A DNA stretch of 64,000 nucleotides from CADEED01 sp035525785 (GTDB lineage Bacteria > Pseudomonadota > Gammaproteobacteria > Steroidobacterales > Steroidobacteraceae), in NCBI GenBank assembly GCA_035525785.1, contig DATLDQ010000062.1:12181-76180 (forward strand). The letters run 5' to 3'. The first letter of the stretch is position 1. Every line of letters begins with the position of its first letter. Both the position numbers and the translations under genes were made by a program. The notes under the pieces are model-generated. The model saw only the letters and a program-made list of their open reading frames with translations. It searched no databases and was not told where the DNA came from. Positions 50,968 through 60,510 of the stretch are shown here, in pieces.

Positions 50968-53553
50968 TCAGATCAGCAATTCCTCGGCCGGCGCACGCAG
51001 GTTATAGCTGCTCGCCATCGCGTGACCGTACGCACCCGCCGTCGCGATCAGCAGCACATCGCCCGAGTGGCACTCCGGCAACAGCCGGTCATGCCCCAGG
51101 AAATCCGAGCTTTCGCAGATCGGCCCGACGACATTGGCCTGCACGTTCGCGGGCTCGCCATAGCGCGTGAGATTCACGATCTCGTGATGCGCGCCGTACA
51201 GCGCCGGCCGGATCAGCGAATTCATGCCCGTGGCGACACCCACATAGCGGATGCCGCTCTTAACCTTGGTCTGGGTGACGCGCGCGAGCAATACGCCTGC
51301 GTTCGCGACCAGGAAGCGTCCAGGCTCGAGCCACAAAGACACGTGGGGTACGGCCGCCTTCACCTTGGCGAGCGCCTCGTCGAGCTTGCTCATGTCGAGC
51401 GTTTTTCCTTCGACGCGATCCGGCACGCCGAGACCACCGCCCACGTCCATGTACTTCACGTCGGGGAAGCGCTTGGCGAGGCCGGCGAGCACCGAGCCCA
51501 CCTGCGTCCAGTTGCCGACGTCGAACACGCCGCTGCCCGCATGGGCGTGCAGGCCGACGATGGTCACACCGCCCTGCTTCGCGAGGCGGGCGACTTCATC
51601 GAGCTCTTCCACCGGGATGCCGAACTTTGACTGCGCACCCGCGGTCTTCACGTGATGGTGATGGCCGCGGCCGATGCCCGTGTCGATGCGCAGGAAAACG
51701 TTCTTGCCCTTGAAGGCATCGAGCCAGTGCTGCAGCACGAACAGGTTGTCGATGGTGACGTGCACGCCGAGCTCGAGCGCGGCTGCGTATTCCGGGCGCG
51801 GCGCGAAGTTCGGAGTGAACAGGATGCGGTCGGCATCGATTCCCGGCACGCACTTGCGCACGTGCTCGATTTCCGCCAGCGACACGCAGTCGAAGCCGAG
51901 CCCCGCAGCCGCGACCGTGCGCAGCACATCCGGATGCGGATTGGCCTTGAGCGCGAACAGCGCGCGACCGATGGACTTGAGACCGCCCACGGCATTCGCG
52001 GCCGCGGCCACCTGCGACAGGTCGTAGACGTAGGCCGAGTCGCGGCTGTCGAGCGCACCTAACAACGCGTCGCGCTTGCCGGCCCACCAGGGCTGCACGC
52101 GCTGCGCCACCGCCTCGGGCTTGGCGAACAGCTGTTCCCAGGTCGGACCCATGGTCGTATCGCCCGGCTGCGGACGGATCAGCAGGTCGTGCAACTGCTC
52201 GACCAGGCGGTCGCACTGGTTCTCGTCGACCACGAACGTGAAGTTCAGATCGTTGGCTGCCTGGCTGACCAGATAGACCTTCTGCTCTTCGAAGAGCGCG
52301 AAGGCGTCACCGAGCTTGTGCAGGATGGCGCGGATGTTGCGGCCCACGAGCGACACGCTGGCGCAGGGGCCGATGACGCGCACGGCCGAGAGCTTGGCGA
52401 GGTCGCGCTGCAGCTTGCCCACGAGCTCGCCATCGAGTGTGTTCGCCGCCGGGTCCAGCGAGACGGTGACGTTGGTTTCGGACGTCGACACCAGGTCGAC
52501 GGACATGCCGTGTTCCTTGAACGTTGCGAACACGTCGGCGAGGAAGCCGACCTGGTGCCACATGCCGGGGCTGTCCAGCGAGATGAGCGTGATGCCCTTG
52601 CGGTTGGCGACCGCCTTCACCTGCGCGGAAGCGTCGCCGACGTCACCCGTGATCAGCGTGCCTTCGAGATCCGGCGTCTGCGTGGCGTACACGTAGAGAG
52701 GAATCTGGTATTGCCGCGCCGGCAGCAGGCAGCGCGGGTGCAACACCTTGGCGCCGCTGGTCGCGATTTCCTGGGCTTCGTCGTAGTGCGCGCGGCGGAT
52801 GAGGCGCGCGTTCGGCGTAGCGCGCGGATTCGCGCTGAACATGCCGGGCACGTCCGTCCAGATCTCGATGGCCCGTGCGCGGATCTTGGCGCCGAGATAA
52901 GAAGCGGAAGTGTCGGAACCGCCACGGCCGAGAAGACAGGTGTTGCCTTCGCTGTCACGGGCGATGAAACCCTGCGTGATCACCACCGCGGTCGAGCCGT
53001 TGAGCTTCTTCTCGAGCGCCGCGTCGGGCGCGAACGAGCAGGTCGCCGACAGCACCGAGGCCTTGGCGGATGCGCCACGATCTTCGGCGGCGAGCATGTC
53101 GCGCGCGTCCATCCACGTGACGTCGACGCCCTGGCTCCTGAGGAAGCGCGAGCCGATCTCGGTGGCCATGAGCTCGCCGTTGCTCATCACGCGTGCGCGC
53201 GTGCGATCGGACAGCTCACGCACCAGTGCGATGCCGTTGGCCATCTGGCGCAGCTCGTCGAAGTAGCCCTGCAGCTGCGGACCCACGTCCAGGCCCAGCT
53301 CGGTAGTTAGCTCGCGGTGGCGGTCTTCGATGGCCTTGAGCGGCTCGTCGGGCTTGCCGGCTTCCGCGGCCACCAGCAGCTTCTCCAGCATGTCGGTGAT
53401 CTTCGTGACCGCCGAGTGCACCACCAGCACGCGATTGCCGGCGGCGACGCGCCGCTTGACGATCAGTGCGATGTTTTTCCAGTTGGCGAGCGTGGAGACA
53501 CTGGTGCCGCCGAACTTGACGACGACCCAATCGGATGCAGAACGCGCAGACAT
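50968..53553 (-). CDS. lysAC: Bifunctional aspartate kinase / diaminopimelate decarboxylase
   Basis: This 861-residue protein fuses LysC and LysA. The kinase (residues 1 to about 440) has VVVKFGGTSVSTLANWKNIA, GFIARDSEGNTCLLGRGGSD, and two ACT regions (GITLISLDSPGMWHQVGFLA). The decarboxylase follows, with the PLP lysine in LFALKANPHPDVLRTV (near 537), FDVGNWTQVG, MDVGGGLGVP, LEPGRFLVANAGVLLARV and the C-terminal GAYGHAMASSYNLR. It catalyses the first and last steps of lysine synthesis. The same fusion is known in Xanthomonas and relatives. Frame continuity is unbroken, so it is a true fusion. Confidence 0.96.
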   Translation of the reverse strand: MSARSASDWVVVKFGGTSVSTLANWKNIALIVKRRVAAGNRVLVVHSAVTKITDMLEKLLVAAEAGKPDEPLKAIEDRHRELTTELGLDVGPQLQGYFDELRQMANGIALVRELSDRTRARVMSNGELMATEIGSRFLRSQGVDVTWMDARDMLAAEDRGASAKASVLSATCSFAPDAALEKKLNGSTAVVITQGFIARDSEGNTCLLGRGGSDTSASYLGAKIRARAIEIWTDVPGMFSANPRATPNARLIRRAHYDEAQEIATSGAKVLHPRCLLPARQYQIPLYVYATQTPDLEGTLITGDVGDASAQVKAVANRKGITLISLDSPGMWHQVGFLADVFATFKEHGMSVDLVSTSETNVTVSLDPAANTLDGELVGKLQRDLAKLSAVRVIGPCASVSLVGRNIRAILHKLGDAFALFEEQKVYLVSQAANDLNFTFVVDENQCDRLVEQLHDLLIRPQPGDTTMGPTWEQLFAKPEAVAQRVQPWWAGKRDALLGALDSRDSAYVYDLSQVAAAANAVGGLKSIGRALFALKANPHPDVLRTVAAAGLGFDCVSLAEIEHVRKCVPGIDADRILFTPNFAPRPEYAAALELGVHVTIDNLFVLQHWLDAFKGKNVFLRIDTGIGRGHHHHVKTAGAQSKFGIPVEELDEVARLAKQGGVTIVGLHAHAGSGVFDVGNWTQVGSVLAGLAKRFPDVKYMDVGGGLGVPDRVEGKTLDMSKLDEALAKVKAAVPHVSLWLEPGRFLVANAGVLLARVTQTKVKSGIRYVGVATGMNSLIRPALYGAHHEIVNLTRYGEPANVQANVVGPICESSDFLGHDRLLPECHSGDVLLIATAGAYGHAMASSYNLRAPAEELLI

Positions 53554-53621
53554 GACAACCCTCGTCGCGTTGGCGCGCGACGCCTCACTGTGTTGATGGA
53601 TACGAGGACGGGGCCCGGCCC

Positions 53622-53849
53622 CTATTCCTCGTCTTCGTCGAAAGTTTCTTTCAGGTCTTTTTCTAGTCGGCGGTCGGCGAGGACTTCCTCGAGCTTGCTC
53701 CAGGCCGCCTTGCCACGTTTGGGCGTGCCCGGCTGCGCACGAACACGACGCTCGACCTTGTTGAGCATGCTGTCGTAATCCGTGTTGTCTTCAGCTTCGG
53801 CCAGGAACTCTTCGTCCAAATCGAAGCTCTCGTTATCCCGCTCGGACAT
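53622..53849 (-). CDS. Small acidic protein, PA3496-like family
   Basis: The 75-residue protein is strongly acidic at both ends (SFDLDEEFLAEAEDNTD; KETFDEDEE) with a basic middle (KVERRVRAQPGTPKRGKAAW) and the motif LEEVLADRRLEKDL. This pattern matches the small PA3496-like proteins annotated as putative envelope-integrity factors. A possible promoter lies in the AT-rich stretch just upstream (53850-53890). It is 68 bp upstream of lysAC's end region on the same strand, so it precedes lysAC. Function is not known. Confidence 0.6.
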   Translation of the reverse strand: MSERDNESFDLDEEFLAEAEDNTDYDSMLNKVERRVRAQPGTPKRGKAAWSKLEEVLADRRLEKDLKETFDEDEE

Positions 53850-53955
53850 GCCTTACTACCACTAAAAATTGCCAAAAAACTATGCAGAAACAATGAGTTG
53901 CGGGCCCGATGGGTACGCAATGAGGCTGCGAACTATAGCCGATTGGCGCGGGCTT

Positions 53956-54789
53956 TCAACTGCGTCGGAATTGGGCCGCCGAGCCTCCTGGTACAGCGGA
54001 AATTGGGGTGCCGATGGCGAGGCTCAACCCCTGGGCCGCGCTGCCGCGCGCCCTGGCGACCTCCAGGACGTCGAACGAGTTGATCAGACCGAGATAGTCC
54101 CCCGCCTGCGCCTCGCCGTAGGTGCGTTTGAGGGGCAGGGACAGCCCTGCCACGTAAACCGTGGGGTGATCGAGCGCCATGACCGCCGCCGATTCGATGT
54201 TGGAGATCAGATTGCCGAACCGGTCGATGGCGACGATCTCACCTTCCACGCCCCCGTCGGCCCGCGGCCGCGTCGGCGGCCAGCCTGACATATTCAATGA
54301 CGTGATCTCGTCGCCCAGCTCCACCGGATCGCAACGGCCCGCGGCGAGTTCCGCGGCCAGAGGCGCGAATACATCGCGGCCGTGAAAAGTCGCGCTGATG
54401 TCGCTGACACCGTACTGGACCAGCCTCGTGACGTTGACGCGAAACACCTGGTCGATGTGTCCGCGCGCCGCCAGCGGCGCGAGCAGTCCGTTGTCAGGCG
54501 CCAGGATGGCCTGCTCGCTGCTGAGCGCAATGACGAGGTCGCGCGGCGTGCCCACACCGGGGTCGATCACCGCCACGTGCAAGGTGCCGGGCGCGAAGTA
54601 GCGCACGGCCCGCGACATCCAGAACCCCGCCTCGATGGGCTGAAACGCGCTGACCTCATGCGCCATGTCGATGAAGCGCAGCGACGGCGCGCGCGCGAGC
54701 ATCACGCCTTTCATGATGCCGACGAAGGGCTCACGCCAGCCGAAATCCGTCGTCAGAGTGATGAGTCCATTGGCGCGAAAGCCTGCCAT
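53956..54789 (-). CDS. S-adenosylmethionine hydrolase (SAM hydroxide adenosyltransferase, DUF62)
   Basis: The 277-residue protein matches the SAM-chlorinase/fluorinase fold family. It has ITLTTDFGWREPFVGIMKGV, AVIDPGVGTPRDLVIAL, LAPDNGLLAPLA, ATFHGRDVFAPLAAELAAG and IDRFGNLISNIESA. Members lacking the halide pocket use water (hydroxide) to split SAM to adenosine and methionine. It is divergent, by 31 bp, from the MFS/aminopropyltransferase-like gene. Confidence 0.9.
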   Translation of the reverse strand: MAGFRANGLITLTTDFGWREPFVGIMKGVMLARAPSLRFIDMAHEVSAFQPIEAGFWMSRAVRYFAPGTLHVAVIDPGVGTPRDLVIALSSEQAILAPDNGLLAPLAARGHIDQVFRVNVTRLVQYGVSDISATFHGRDVFAPLAAELAAGRCDPVELGDEITSLNMSGWPPTRPRADGGVEGEIVAIDRFGNLISNIESAAVMALDHPTVYVAGLSLPLKRTYGEAQAGDYLGLINSFDVLEVARARGSAAQGLSLAIGTPISAVPGGSAAQFRRS

Positions 54790-54820
54790 GCGAGTTCTCC
54801 CCTACGTACACTGCGCGACC

Positions 54821-57800
54821 ATGTCACGAAGCCCCGATGCTAATCGCAGCCCCGTCTCCAGGGCCACACTGGTACTGCTTTGCGCCTGCTTCGTCCTGAG
54901 CGGCGTCGCGGCCCTCATCTATCAGACGGCCTGGACGCGGCAGTTCGCGATCGTCTTCGGCACCTCCGAGCTGGCGGTGGCCACGGTGCTCGCGGCGTAC
55001 ATGGGCGGCCTGGCGCTCGGCGCCTGGCTGGCGGAACGATTCCTGCCGCGCGTGACACGTCCCGTCTTCACCTACGCGGTGCTCGAACTGGGAATCGCCG
55101 GCAGCGCCGTCTTCGCGGTGCCCGCGTTGTTGTGGGTGGCTAACGTCGCATTGCAGGCTTTCTTCGGCAATCAGCCGACGCCACCCGACAGCGACCACGC
55201 GGCGACCACTCTCTTCTATCTGCTGAGCGCGTTCGTGGCGTTGGCGCTGCCCACCACGCTCATGGGCGCCACGCTGCCCATGCTCGCCCGCTACGCGGTC
55301 GCCGAGGAATCGCAGATCGGCCGGCGTATCGGCCTGCTCTATGCGATGAACACGGCCGGCGCGGTGCTGGGCGCACTGCTGACGGCCTTCGCACTGTTGC
55401 CCGAGCTCGGACTCGCACGAACCATCTGGGTCGCGGCTGCGCTCAATGGCCTCGTGTTCCTGCTGGCCGTGATGCTCGCCAAACGCGTCGCGGTGAAACC
55501 GGAGGCGAGAGGCTATTCGGTGGATGGCAATGTCGAACCGGTACTGGGCGACAACATCTCCCCGCCCCCGCCTCCCGCGCCGTCGCCGTTGCTGCGGCCG
55601 CGCACTCCGCTGTTCGCCTCGTTCCCCGGGGTGGGCCTGGTACTGCCGCTGATGCTGTTCGCAGGAGCCGTGGCTTTCTTCCAGGAAGTCTTGTGGAGCC
55701 GGATGTTGTCGCACGTGGTGGGCAGCTCGGTTTACGCGTTCGGCGTCATGGTGGCGAGCTTCCTCACGGGCATCGCGCTCGGTGGCGGCGTCGGCGCGGC
55801 CATCGCGCGTCGTCGTGAATCCGCCGCGACCGCGCTGGCCATCGCGCTGATCGTCGCTGCGGCGGCCGCCGCCGTGGCCTATCTATATCTCGAAGAGCTG
55901 TTGCCGACGCGCGCCGGCCTGCTGCAGAACTCGGTGAGCATCCTCGGGCTGTTCAGCGTCCCGCTGAACGCGCTGTTCTCGGGCCTGCTGCTGCTGCCCA
56001 TGACCATTGCCATCGGCATGACCTATCCACTCGCGGTGCGCGTGCTGGCGCGCGATGCCGACGACGCCGGCCCGGCAAGCGCGCGTGTCTACTCGTGGAA
56101 CACGGTCGGCGCGATAGTGGGTTCGCTGGGCGCGGGCTTCGTGCTGATCCCCGCCCTCAAGTACGAAGGCGCCATCCGCGTCGCCGTTTGCGCGAGCGCG
56201 CTGCTGGGCGTGGCCGCGGCCTGGATCCTCCTGCCGCTCAACACGGTCAACCGCAAGTTGTTTGGTGCCATCGCCACGGTCGCCGCGGCGGTCGGCTGCC
56301 TGATGTTCCAGCCGCAGCCGCCGATGCGTTTGCTGGTCACCTCGCCGCTCAACGTGGGCACCCAGGCGCGCGTGCTCTACTACGACGTGGGGCGCAGCGC
56401 GAGCGTCGTCATGCTTTCGCAGGATGGGGGCCTCGCGCTTCGCACCAACGGGCTACCCGAGGCGCTCATGGAGACACCGGGCTCGCTCGCGCGATTCAGC
56501 GGTGAGTACTGGCTTTCGCCGCTCGCGGTGCTCGCGCGTCCCGACACGCGCAACATGCTCATCGTCGGTTTCGGCGGCGGCGTGGTCGTCGAAGGCGTGC
56601 CTCCTTCGGTGGAACACGTCGATGTCATCGAGCTCGAGCCCAAGGTCATCGAGGCCAACCAGGCCACGAAGCAGCTGCGCAAGCGCAATCCCATGGACGA
56701 TCCGCGCGTCAATACCATCGTCAACGATGCGCGGGGCGCACTGCGCCTGACCAGCAAGAAGTACGACGCCATCGTCTCGCAGCCGTCGCATCCCTGGACC
56801 GCGGGCGCCTCGCACCTGTACACGCGCGAGTTCATGCAGATGGCGCGCGATCACCTGAACCCCGGCGGCGTGTTTGTGCAGTGGATGAACGTCATCTTCA
56901 TGGACGAGGAGCTGATGCGCTCGCTCACCGGCACGTTGCTCAGTGTTTTTCCGGAAGTGCGCGTGTATCGCCCCGACCCCAACACCGTGGTATTCCTCGC
57001 GAGCGAGCTCCCGCTGAACGTGGAACAGCACCTGGCTGAAACCGGGTTGCCGCTTCGCAATGCGCCCCTGCACTACTCGCGCTTCGGCATCAACTGTCTG
57101 GAAGACCTGGTGAGCGCGCTGGTACTCGAAACGGATGGCGCGCGCCGTCTCGCGGCCGGCGCGACCCTGATCACCGACGATGACAACCGCATTGCCACGT
57201 CGAACGTATTCGAGAAGACCTCGGGGATGACGGGCGAGTCGAGCGGCCGTCTTCTCTCCGCGCTCGATCCGTTGCAGCGCGCGGACTCCATCGTCTATCG
57301 CCAGCTGGGCTCGTCGCTGTCTTTCCCGTATCTCGCGCGTCGCAACGGCATGCTGTTGATGCTCGATCCGAGCCTCGCCGACCGCATGGGCCGCATGGTG
57401 CAGATCCTGGGGCCGGGCGCGGCGGGTGAGTACGTGCGCGCCTTCTACTATCGCGCCATCCAGCAGACGCAACGCTCGCTCGAATTGCTGCGGCTGGCCA
57501 TCGACGAGAATCCCGGCGACGACGCGCTGCGCGAGGAATATCTGCGCGCGTACTACGGAGCGCTGGCGAGCGACCAGGCGACGCCCGAGATCGTCGAGAT
57601 CGCCCGCGGCCTCAACCCCCGACCGGCCGCCGTGCTCCTGGCCGCTCGACACGCGGTGAAGAACGAATGGCGCGAAGTTGCGCTCATGGATCACGAACTC
57701 GCGCAAATCCCATGGACGGACGCGTGGTACGGAGAGACGCTCGACCTGCGCGTGAACTGGCGGTTGCGCGTCACCAATGCCAACGAGCGGCGGCGTTTCG

Positions 57801-58102
57801 CGGATGAGGCGCTGACGCTGCTCGACCGCCTGACGGCGATCAGCCCCACGCTCACGCTATACGGGCTGCGTGCTCGCGCCGGCCTGTCGGCCGAACGCCC
57901 CGAGGTGGTGGTGGAATCGCTGTCTAACTACGCGCGGTTGGCGCTCGCCATGGTGCGTGCCGGCATGAATACGCCGGAATCGGTGCAGCCGGAAGCACGG
58001 GCGCTGCAACAGATACTCGATTCGGTGGCGAGCCGGCCGAGTCTCGACGCGGCGCGCGTCGGCGAAGTGCGCGCGGAAATCGCGCAACTGCTGCCTCGTT
58101 AG
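54821..58102 (+). CDS. Fused MFS-like transporter / spermidine synthase-like protein
   Basis: The 1093-residue protein has about thirteen membrane helices (residues 10-530; for example LVLLCACFVLSGVAALIYQT), then an aminopropyltransferase-like Rossmann domain (LIVGFGGGVVVEGVPPSVEH near 582, VIELEPKVIEANQ). The spermidine-synthase Asp loop is replaced: YDAIVSQPSHPW (near 651) has no Asp, so polyamine synthesis is doubtful. A helical C-terminal part (residues 800-1093) with FADEALTLLDRLTAISPTLT looks TPR-like. ATG 54821 (MSRSPDANRS) is used; ATG 54788 is possible. The family is common but uncharacterised. Confidence 0.85.
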   Translation: MSRSPDANRSPVSRATLVLLCACFVLSGVAALIYQTAWTRQFAIVFGTSELAVATVLAAYMGGLALGAWLAERFLPRVTRPVFTYAVLELGIAGSAVFAVPALLWVANVALQAFFGNQPTPPDSDHAATTLFYLLSAFVALALPTTLMGATLPMLARYAVAEESQIGRRIGLLYAMNTAGAVLGALLTAFALLPELGLARTIWVAAALNGLVFLLAVMLAKRVAVKPEARGYSVDGNVEPVLGDNISPPPPPAPSPLLRPRTPLFASFPGVGLVLPLMLFAGAVAFFQEVLWSRMLSHVVGSSVYAFGVMVASFLTGIALGGGVGAAIARRRESAATALAIALIVAAAAAAVAYLYLEELLPTRAGLLQNSVSILGLFSVPLNALFSGLLLLPMTIAIGMTYPLAVRVLARDADDAGPASARVYSWNTVGAIVGSLGAGFVLIPALKYEGAIRVAVCASALLGVAAAWILLPLNTVNRKLFGAIATVAAAVGCLMFQPQPPMRLLVTSPLNVGTQARVLYYDVGRSASVVMLSQDGGLALRTNGLPEALMETPGSLARFSGEYWLSPLAVLARPDTRNMLIVGFGGGVVVEGVPPSVEHVDVIELEPKVIEANQATKQLRKRNPMDDPRVNTIVNDARGALRLTSKKYDAIVSQPSHPWTAGASHLYTREFMQMARDHLNPGGVFVQWMNVIFMDEELMRSLTGTLLSVFPEVRVYRPDPNTVVFLASELPLNVEQHLAETGLPLRNAPLHYSRFGINCLEDLVSALVLETDGARRLAAGATLITDDDNRIATSNVFEKTSGMTGESSGRLLSALDPLQRADSIVYRQLGSSLSFPYLARRNGMLLMLDPSLADRMGRMVQILGPGAAGEYVRAFYYRAIQQTQRSLELLRLAIDENPGDDALREEYLRAYYGALASDQATPEIVEIARGLNPRPAAVLLAARHAVKNEWREVALMDHELAQIPWTDAWYGETLDLRVNWRLRVTNANERRRFADEALTLLDRLTAISPTLTLYGLRARAGLSAERPEVVVESLSNYARLALAMVRAGMNTPESVQPEARALQQILDSVASRPSLDAARVGEVRAEIAQLLPR

Positions 58103-58103
58103 A

Positions 58104-59192
58104 TCAACGCGTTGAAGGTGTCGCGGGCTCGGGCTGCGCGGCGGGAACCGGGAGCGGCGGCTGTCGTTCACCCTGCGCCGGCGGGAGCGGCGGCTTTTGT
58201 TCACTTTGCGCCGCCGGGAGCGGCGGCGCGGGTGCCGGGGCGAACCCGGGCGGCAGGTCCGCCGGATCGATCTCGAGGCCCACCATCTGCGGCATGCCAT
58301 CGGCTTTCTTCAAGGTTTCGAGCACGAAGTCCCAGTGGATGGCGGCCGGCGTCTCGCCCAGCGCCGCGTTGGCGAGCGCATAGAAGCCTTCGATGTCCAC
58401 TTCGGTCTGCTGGCCTTCGGCATCCACGGGGGGATGCACTTCGAGCCACACCTGGCCATTCACGCGCGCGACCTTCACCGGCTCGTTGATGAGCCATACC
58501 GGCGTGTTCACCGGCACGAGCGGGAACAACGCTTCGATGTCCTCGGGATACATGCGGATGCACCCGTGCGTGATGGCCATGCCCACCGCGATGGGATTGT
58601 TGGTGCCGTGGATGAGATACGCGCCCGGCGAGATGCCGAGCCGCATCGCGTAGAGGCCGAGCGGATTGTCAGGCCCGGATTTCACGACCTTGGGCAGCGG
58701 ATCGCCGCGCTCGGCGTGCTCCTTGCGAACCGACTCCGGCGGGCTCCAGGTCGGGTTCTTCCGCTTGTCGACGACCTTCGTCTTGCCCAGCGGAGTATTC
58801 CAATCCATCTTGCCGATGCTCACCGGAAAGGTGATGACCCGTGGCGTTTCGCCCTTCTTCGGCTTCGGAAAGTAATACAGCCGGTGCTCGGGTAGATTGA
58901 CGACGATGCCCTCGCGCGCACCCTGCGGCAGCAGCCGCTGGTTGGGGATGAGGATGGGCGTGCCCTCGCCGGGCAGCCACAGGTCAACGGCGGGGTTCGC
59001 GCGCTGGATCTCTTCGTACCCGAGGCTGTAGCGCCGCGCGAGATCCGGCAGCGTGTCTTCGCCATGCGCGGTGATGGACTCCACGTCGCCGAACATCAGC
59101 GCGTCGGGACTCGAGAGCGGATACTGCGTGGCGCTCGCCACGCCGGCCGCGGACGCCACCGCGAGAGTCATGAACCTCGTCATCGAACGCAT
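58104..59192 (-). CDS. Exported L,D-transpeptidase (YkuD family)
   Basis: The 362-residue protein has a signal peptide (MRSMTRFMTLAVASAAGVAS), a LysM-like region (HGEDTLPDLARRYSLGYEEI, QRANPAVDLWLP), and a YkuD domain with YLIHGTNNPIAVGMAITHGC then IRMYPEDIEALFP; the catalytic Cys is near residue 209. A Pro-rich tail of about 45 residues follows (APAPPLPAAQSEQKPPLPPA). It crosslinks peptidoglycan or attaches lipoprotein to it, like E. coli LdtA-C. ATG 59192 has AGGTG upstream; the frame extends to 59315. It ends one base from the MFS-fusion gene and diverges from apt. Confidence 0.92.
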   Translation of the reverse strand: MRSMTRFMTLAVASAAGVASATQYPLSSPDALMFGDVESITAHGEDTLPDLARRYSLGYEEIQRANPAVDLWLPGEGTPILIPNQRLLPQGAREGIVVNLPEHRLYYFPKPKKGETPRVITFPVSIGKMDWNTPLGKTKVVDKRKNPTWSPPESVRKEHAERGDPLPKVVKSGPDNPLGLYAMRLGISPGAYLIHGTNNPIAVGMAITHGCIRMYPEDIEALFPLVPVNTPVWLINEPVKVARVNGQVWLEVHPPVDAEGQQTEVDIEGFYALANAALGETPAAIHWDFVLETLKKADGMPQMVGLEIDPADLPPGFAPAPAPPLPAAQSEQKPPLPPAQGERQPPLPVPAAQPEPATPSTR

Positions 59193-59216
59193 CGAACACC
59201 TGGAAAAGCCGTCGTA

Positions 59217-59246
59217 TGGACATAGTCTTGCATAAATCCCTACACT
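59217..59246 (+). promoter_or_regulatory. Candidate apt promoter
   Basis: TGGACA (59217-59222) and TACACT (59241-59246) are 18 bp apart. The expected start site is near 59253, almost at the GTG start of apt (59255), which suggests a very short or absent leader. Confidence 0.4.
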
Positions 59247-59254
59247 GCGGCGCC

Positions 59255-59791
59255 GTGAATGAAGAACAGCTCGCGTATCTACGCAACTCCGTCCGCACCA
59301 TCGCGGATTACCCAAAGCCGGGCATCCAGTTTCGCGACATCACCACGTTGTTGCGTGACCGTCGCGCTTTCGAGATCACCATCGACGCGTTGATCGAGCC
59401 GTGGCTCGAGCAAGACATCGACAAGGTCGCGGGCATCGAGGCGCGCGGCTTCATCCTGGGCGGCGCGGTCGCGCATCGCCTGAAGTGCGGCTTCGTCCCG
59501 ATCCGCAAGCGCGGCAAGCTGCCGCATGAAACCGTGCGTGTCGCCTACTCGCTCGAATACGGTGTCGACGAGATGGAGATGCACAAGGACGCCATTGAAC
59601 ACGGCGAACGCGTGCTGCTGCTCGACGACCTCATCGCCACCGGCGGCACGGCGACTGCCGCGGGGCAGCTGCTGCGTTCGGCGGGCGCCGATGTGTTGTC
59701 CGCCGCCTTCGTCATCGATCTGCCGCAGCTGGGCGGTGCGGCGAGATTGAAATCCGCGGGCATTCCCGTGCAGGCGCTGCTCACGTTCTGA
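59255..59791 (+). CDS. apt: Adenine phosphoribosyltransferase
   Basis: The 178-residue type I phosphoribosyltransferase has QLAYLRNSVRTIADYPKPGI, QFRDITTLLRDRRAFE, GIEARGFILGGAVAH, VPIRKRGKLPHETV and the phosphoribosyl-diphosphate loop VLLLDDLIATGGTATAAG. It salvages adenine to AMP. I place the start at GTG 59255 (VNEEQLAYL), which aligns with the E. coli start; ATG 59216 adds 13 residues and falls in the predicted promoter. The stop overlaps the next ATG. Confidence 0.93.
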   Translation: MNEEQLAYLRNSVRTIADYPKPGIQFRDITTLLRDRRAFEITIDALIEPWLEQDIDKVAGIEARGFILGGAVAHRLKCGFVPIRKRGKLPHETVRVAYSLEYGVDEMEMHKDAIEHGERVLLLDDLIATGGTATAAGQLLRSAGADVLSAAFVIDLPQLGGAARLKSAGIPVQALLTF

Positions 59792-60510
59792 TGACCGCGC
59801 GGACCTTCGTGATGGTCTCGGGCGCCTGGCACGGCGCCTGGTGCTGGAACCGGCTCGTCCCGTTGCTCGAAGCCCGGGGACACCGCGTGCATACGCCTGA
59901 GCTTCCCGGCACGGGGTCGAGTCACGCCGATCCGGCTACCGCGTCGCTCGACGGGTGGGCACGGTTCATCGCGGAGCTCGTGAGTGCGCAGCCCGCGCCC
60001 GTGGTGCTCGTGGGACACAGTCGCGGCGGCGCCGTCATCAGCCGCGCGGCGCAGATGGCGCCATGGAACCTGCGCATGCTCGTCTATCTAGCAGCCTACC
60101 TGTTGCCGGCCGGCGCGAACGTGGCCGCCGCGGCACGCGACGATGACGGCTCGCTGGTTCCCGAGAACATGGTCGCGGCCGGTTCCGGAGTCACCTGCAC
60201 GCTGCGACCCGACATCATCCGCGAGGCGTTCTACGGAGACTGCGACGACCAGGCTTTCGAGTTCGCGCGCACGCGGCTCACACCCGAGCCATTGAAGCCG
60301 CTGGTCTCGAACGTGAAGACCAGCGCCGAAGTCTTCGGCAAGGTGCCGCGCACCTACATCGAGTGCACGCGCGACCGCACCATCAGTCTTACCGCGCAAA
60401 GACGGATGCAGGCGGCGCTGCCATGCGACCCGGTATTCACACTGGAGTCCGACCACTCGCCCTTCCTCTCGCATCCGGACGAGCTGGCGACTTTGTTAGC
60501 CCGGCTGTGA
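59791..60510 (+). CDS. Alpha/beta hydrolase (methylesterase/SABP2-like)
   Basis: The 239-residue protein has MVSGAWHGAWCWNRLVPLLE, the nucleophile motif VLVGHSRGGAVISRAA (Ser near residue 76), Asp in YIECTRDRTISL and His in LESDHSPFLSHPDELA. This pattern matches the plant methylesterase / bacterial pyrethroid-hydrolase-like subgroup. The natural substrate is unknown. It overlaps apt by one base and the convergent VOC gene by 15 bp. Confidence 0.85.
   Translation: MTARTFVMVSGAWHGAWCWNRLVPLLEARGHRVHTPELPGTGSSHADPATASLDGWARFIAELVSAQPAPVVLVGHSRGGAVISRAAQMAPWNLRMLVYLAAYLLPAGANVAAAARDDDGSLVPENMVAAGSGVTCTLRPDIIREAFYGDCDDQAFEFARTRLTPEPLKPLVSNVKTSAEVFGKVPRTYIECTRDRTISLTAQRRMQAALPCDPVFTLESDHSPFLSHPDELATLLARL

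Noticed and set aside
50968..53553. lysC and lysA as two genes joined by a sequencing error
   Set aside because: The frame is continuous through the linker and the same fusion is known in Xanthomonas-type bacteria.
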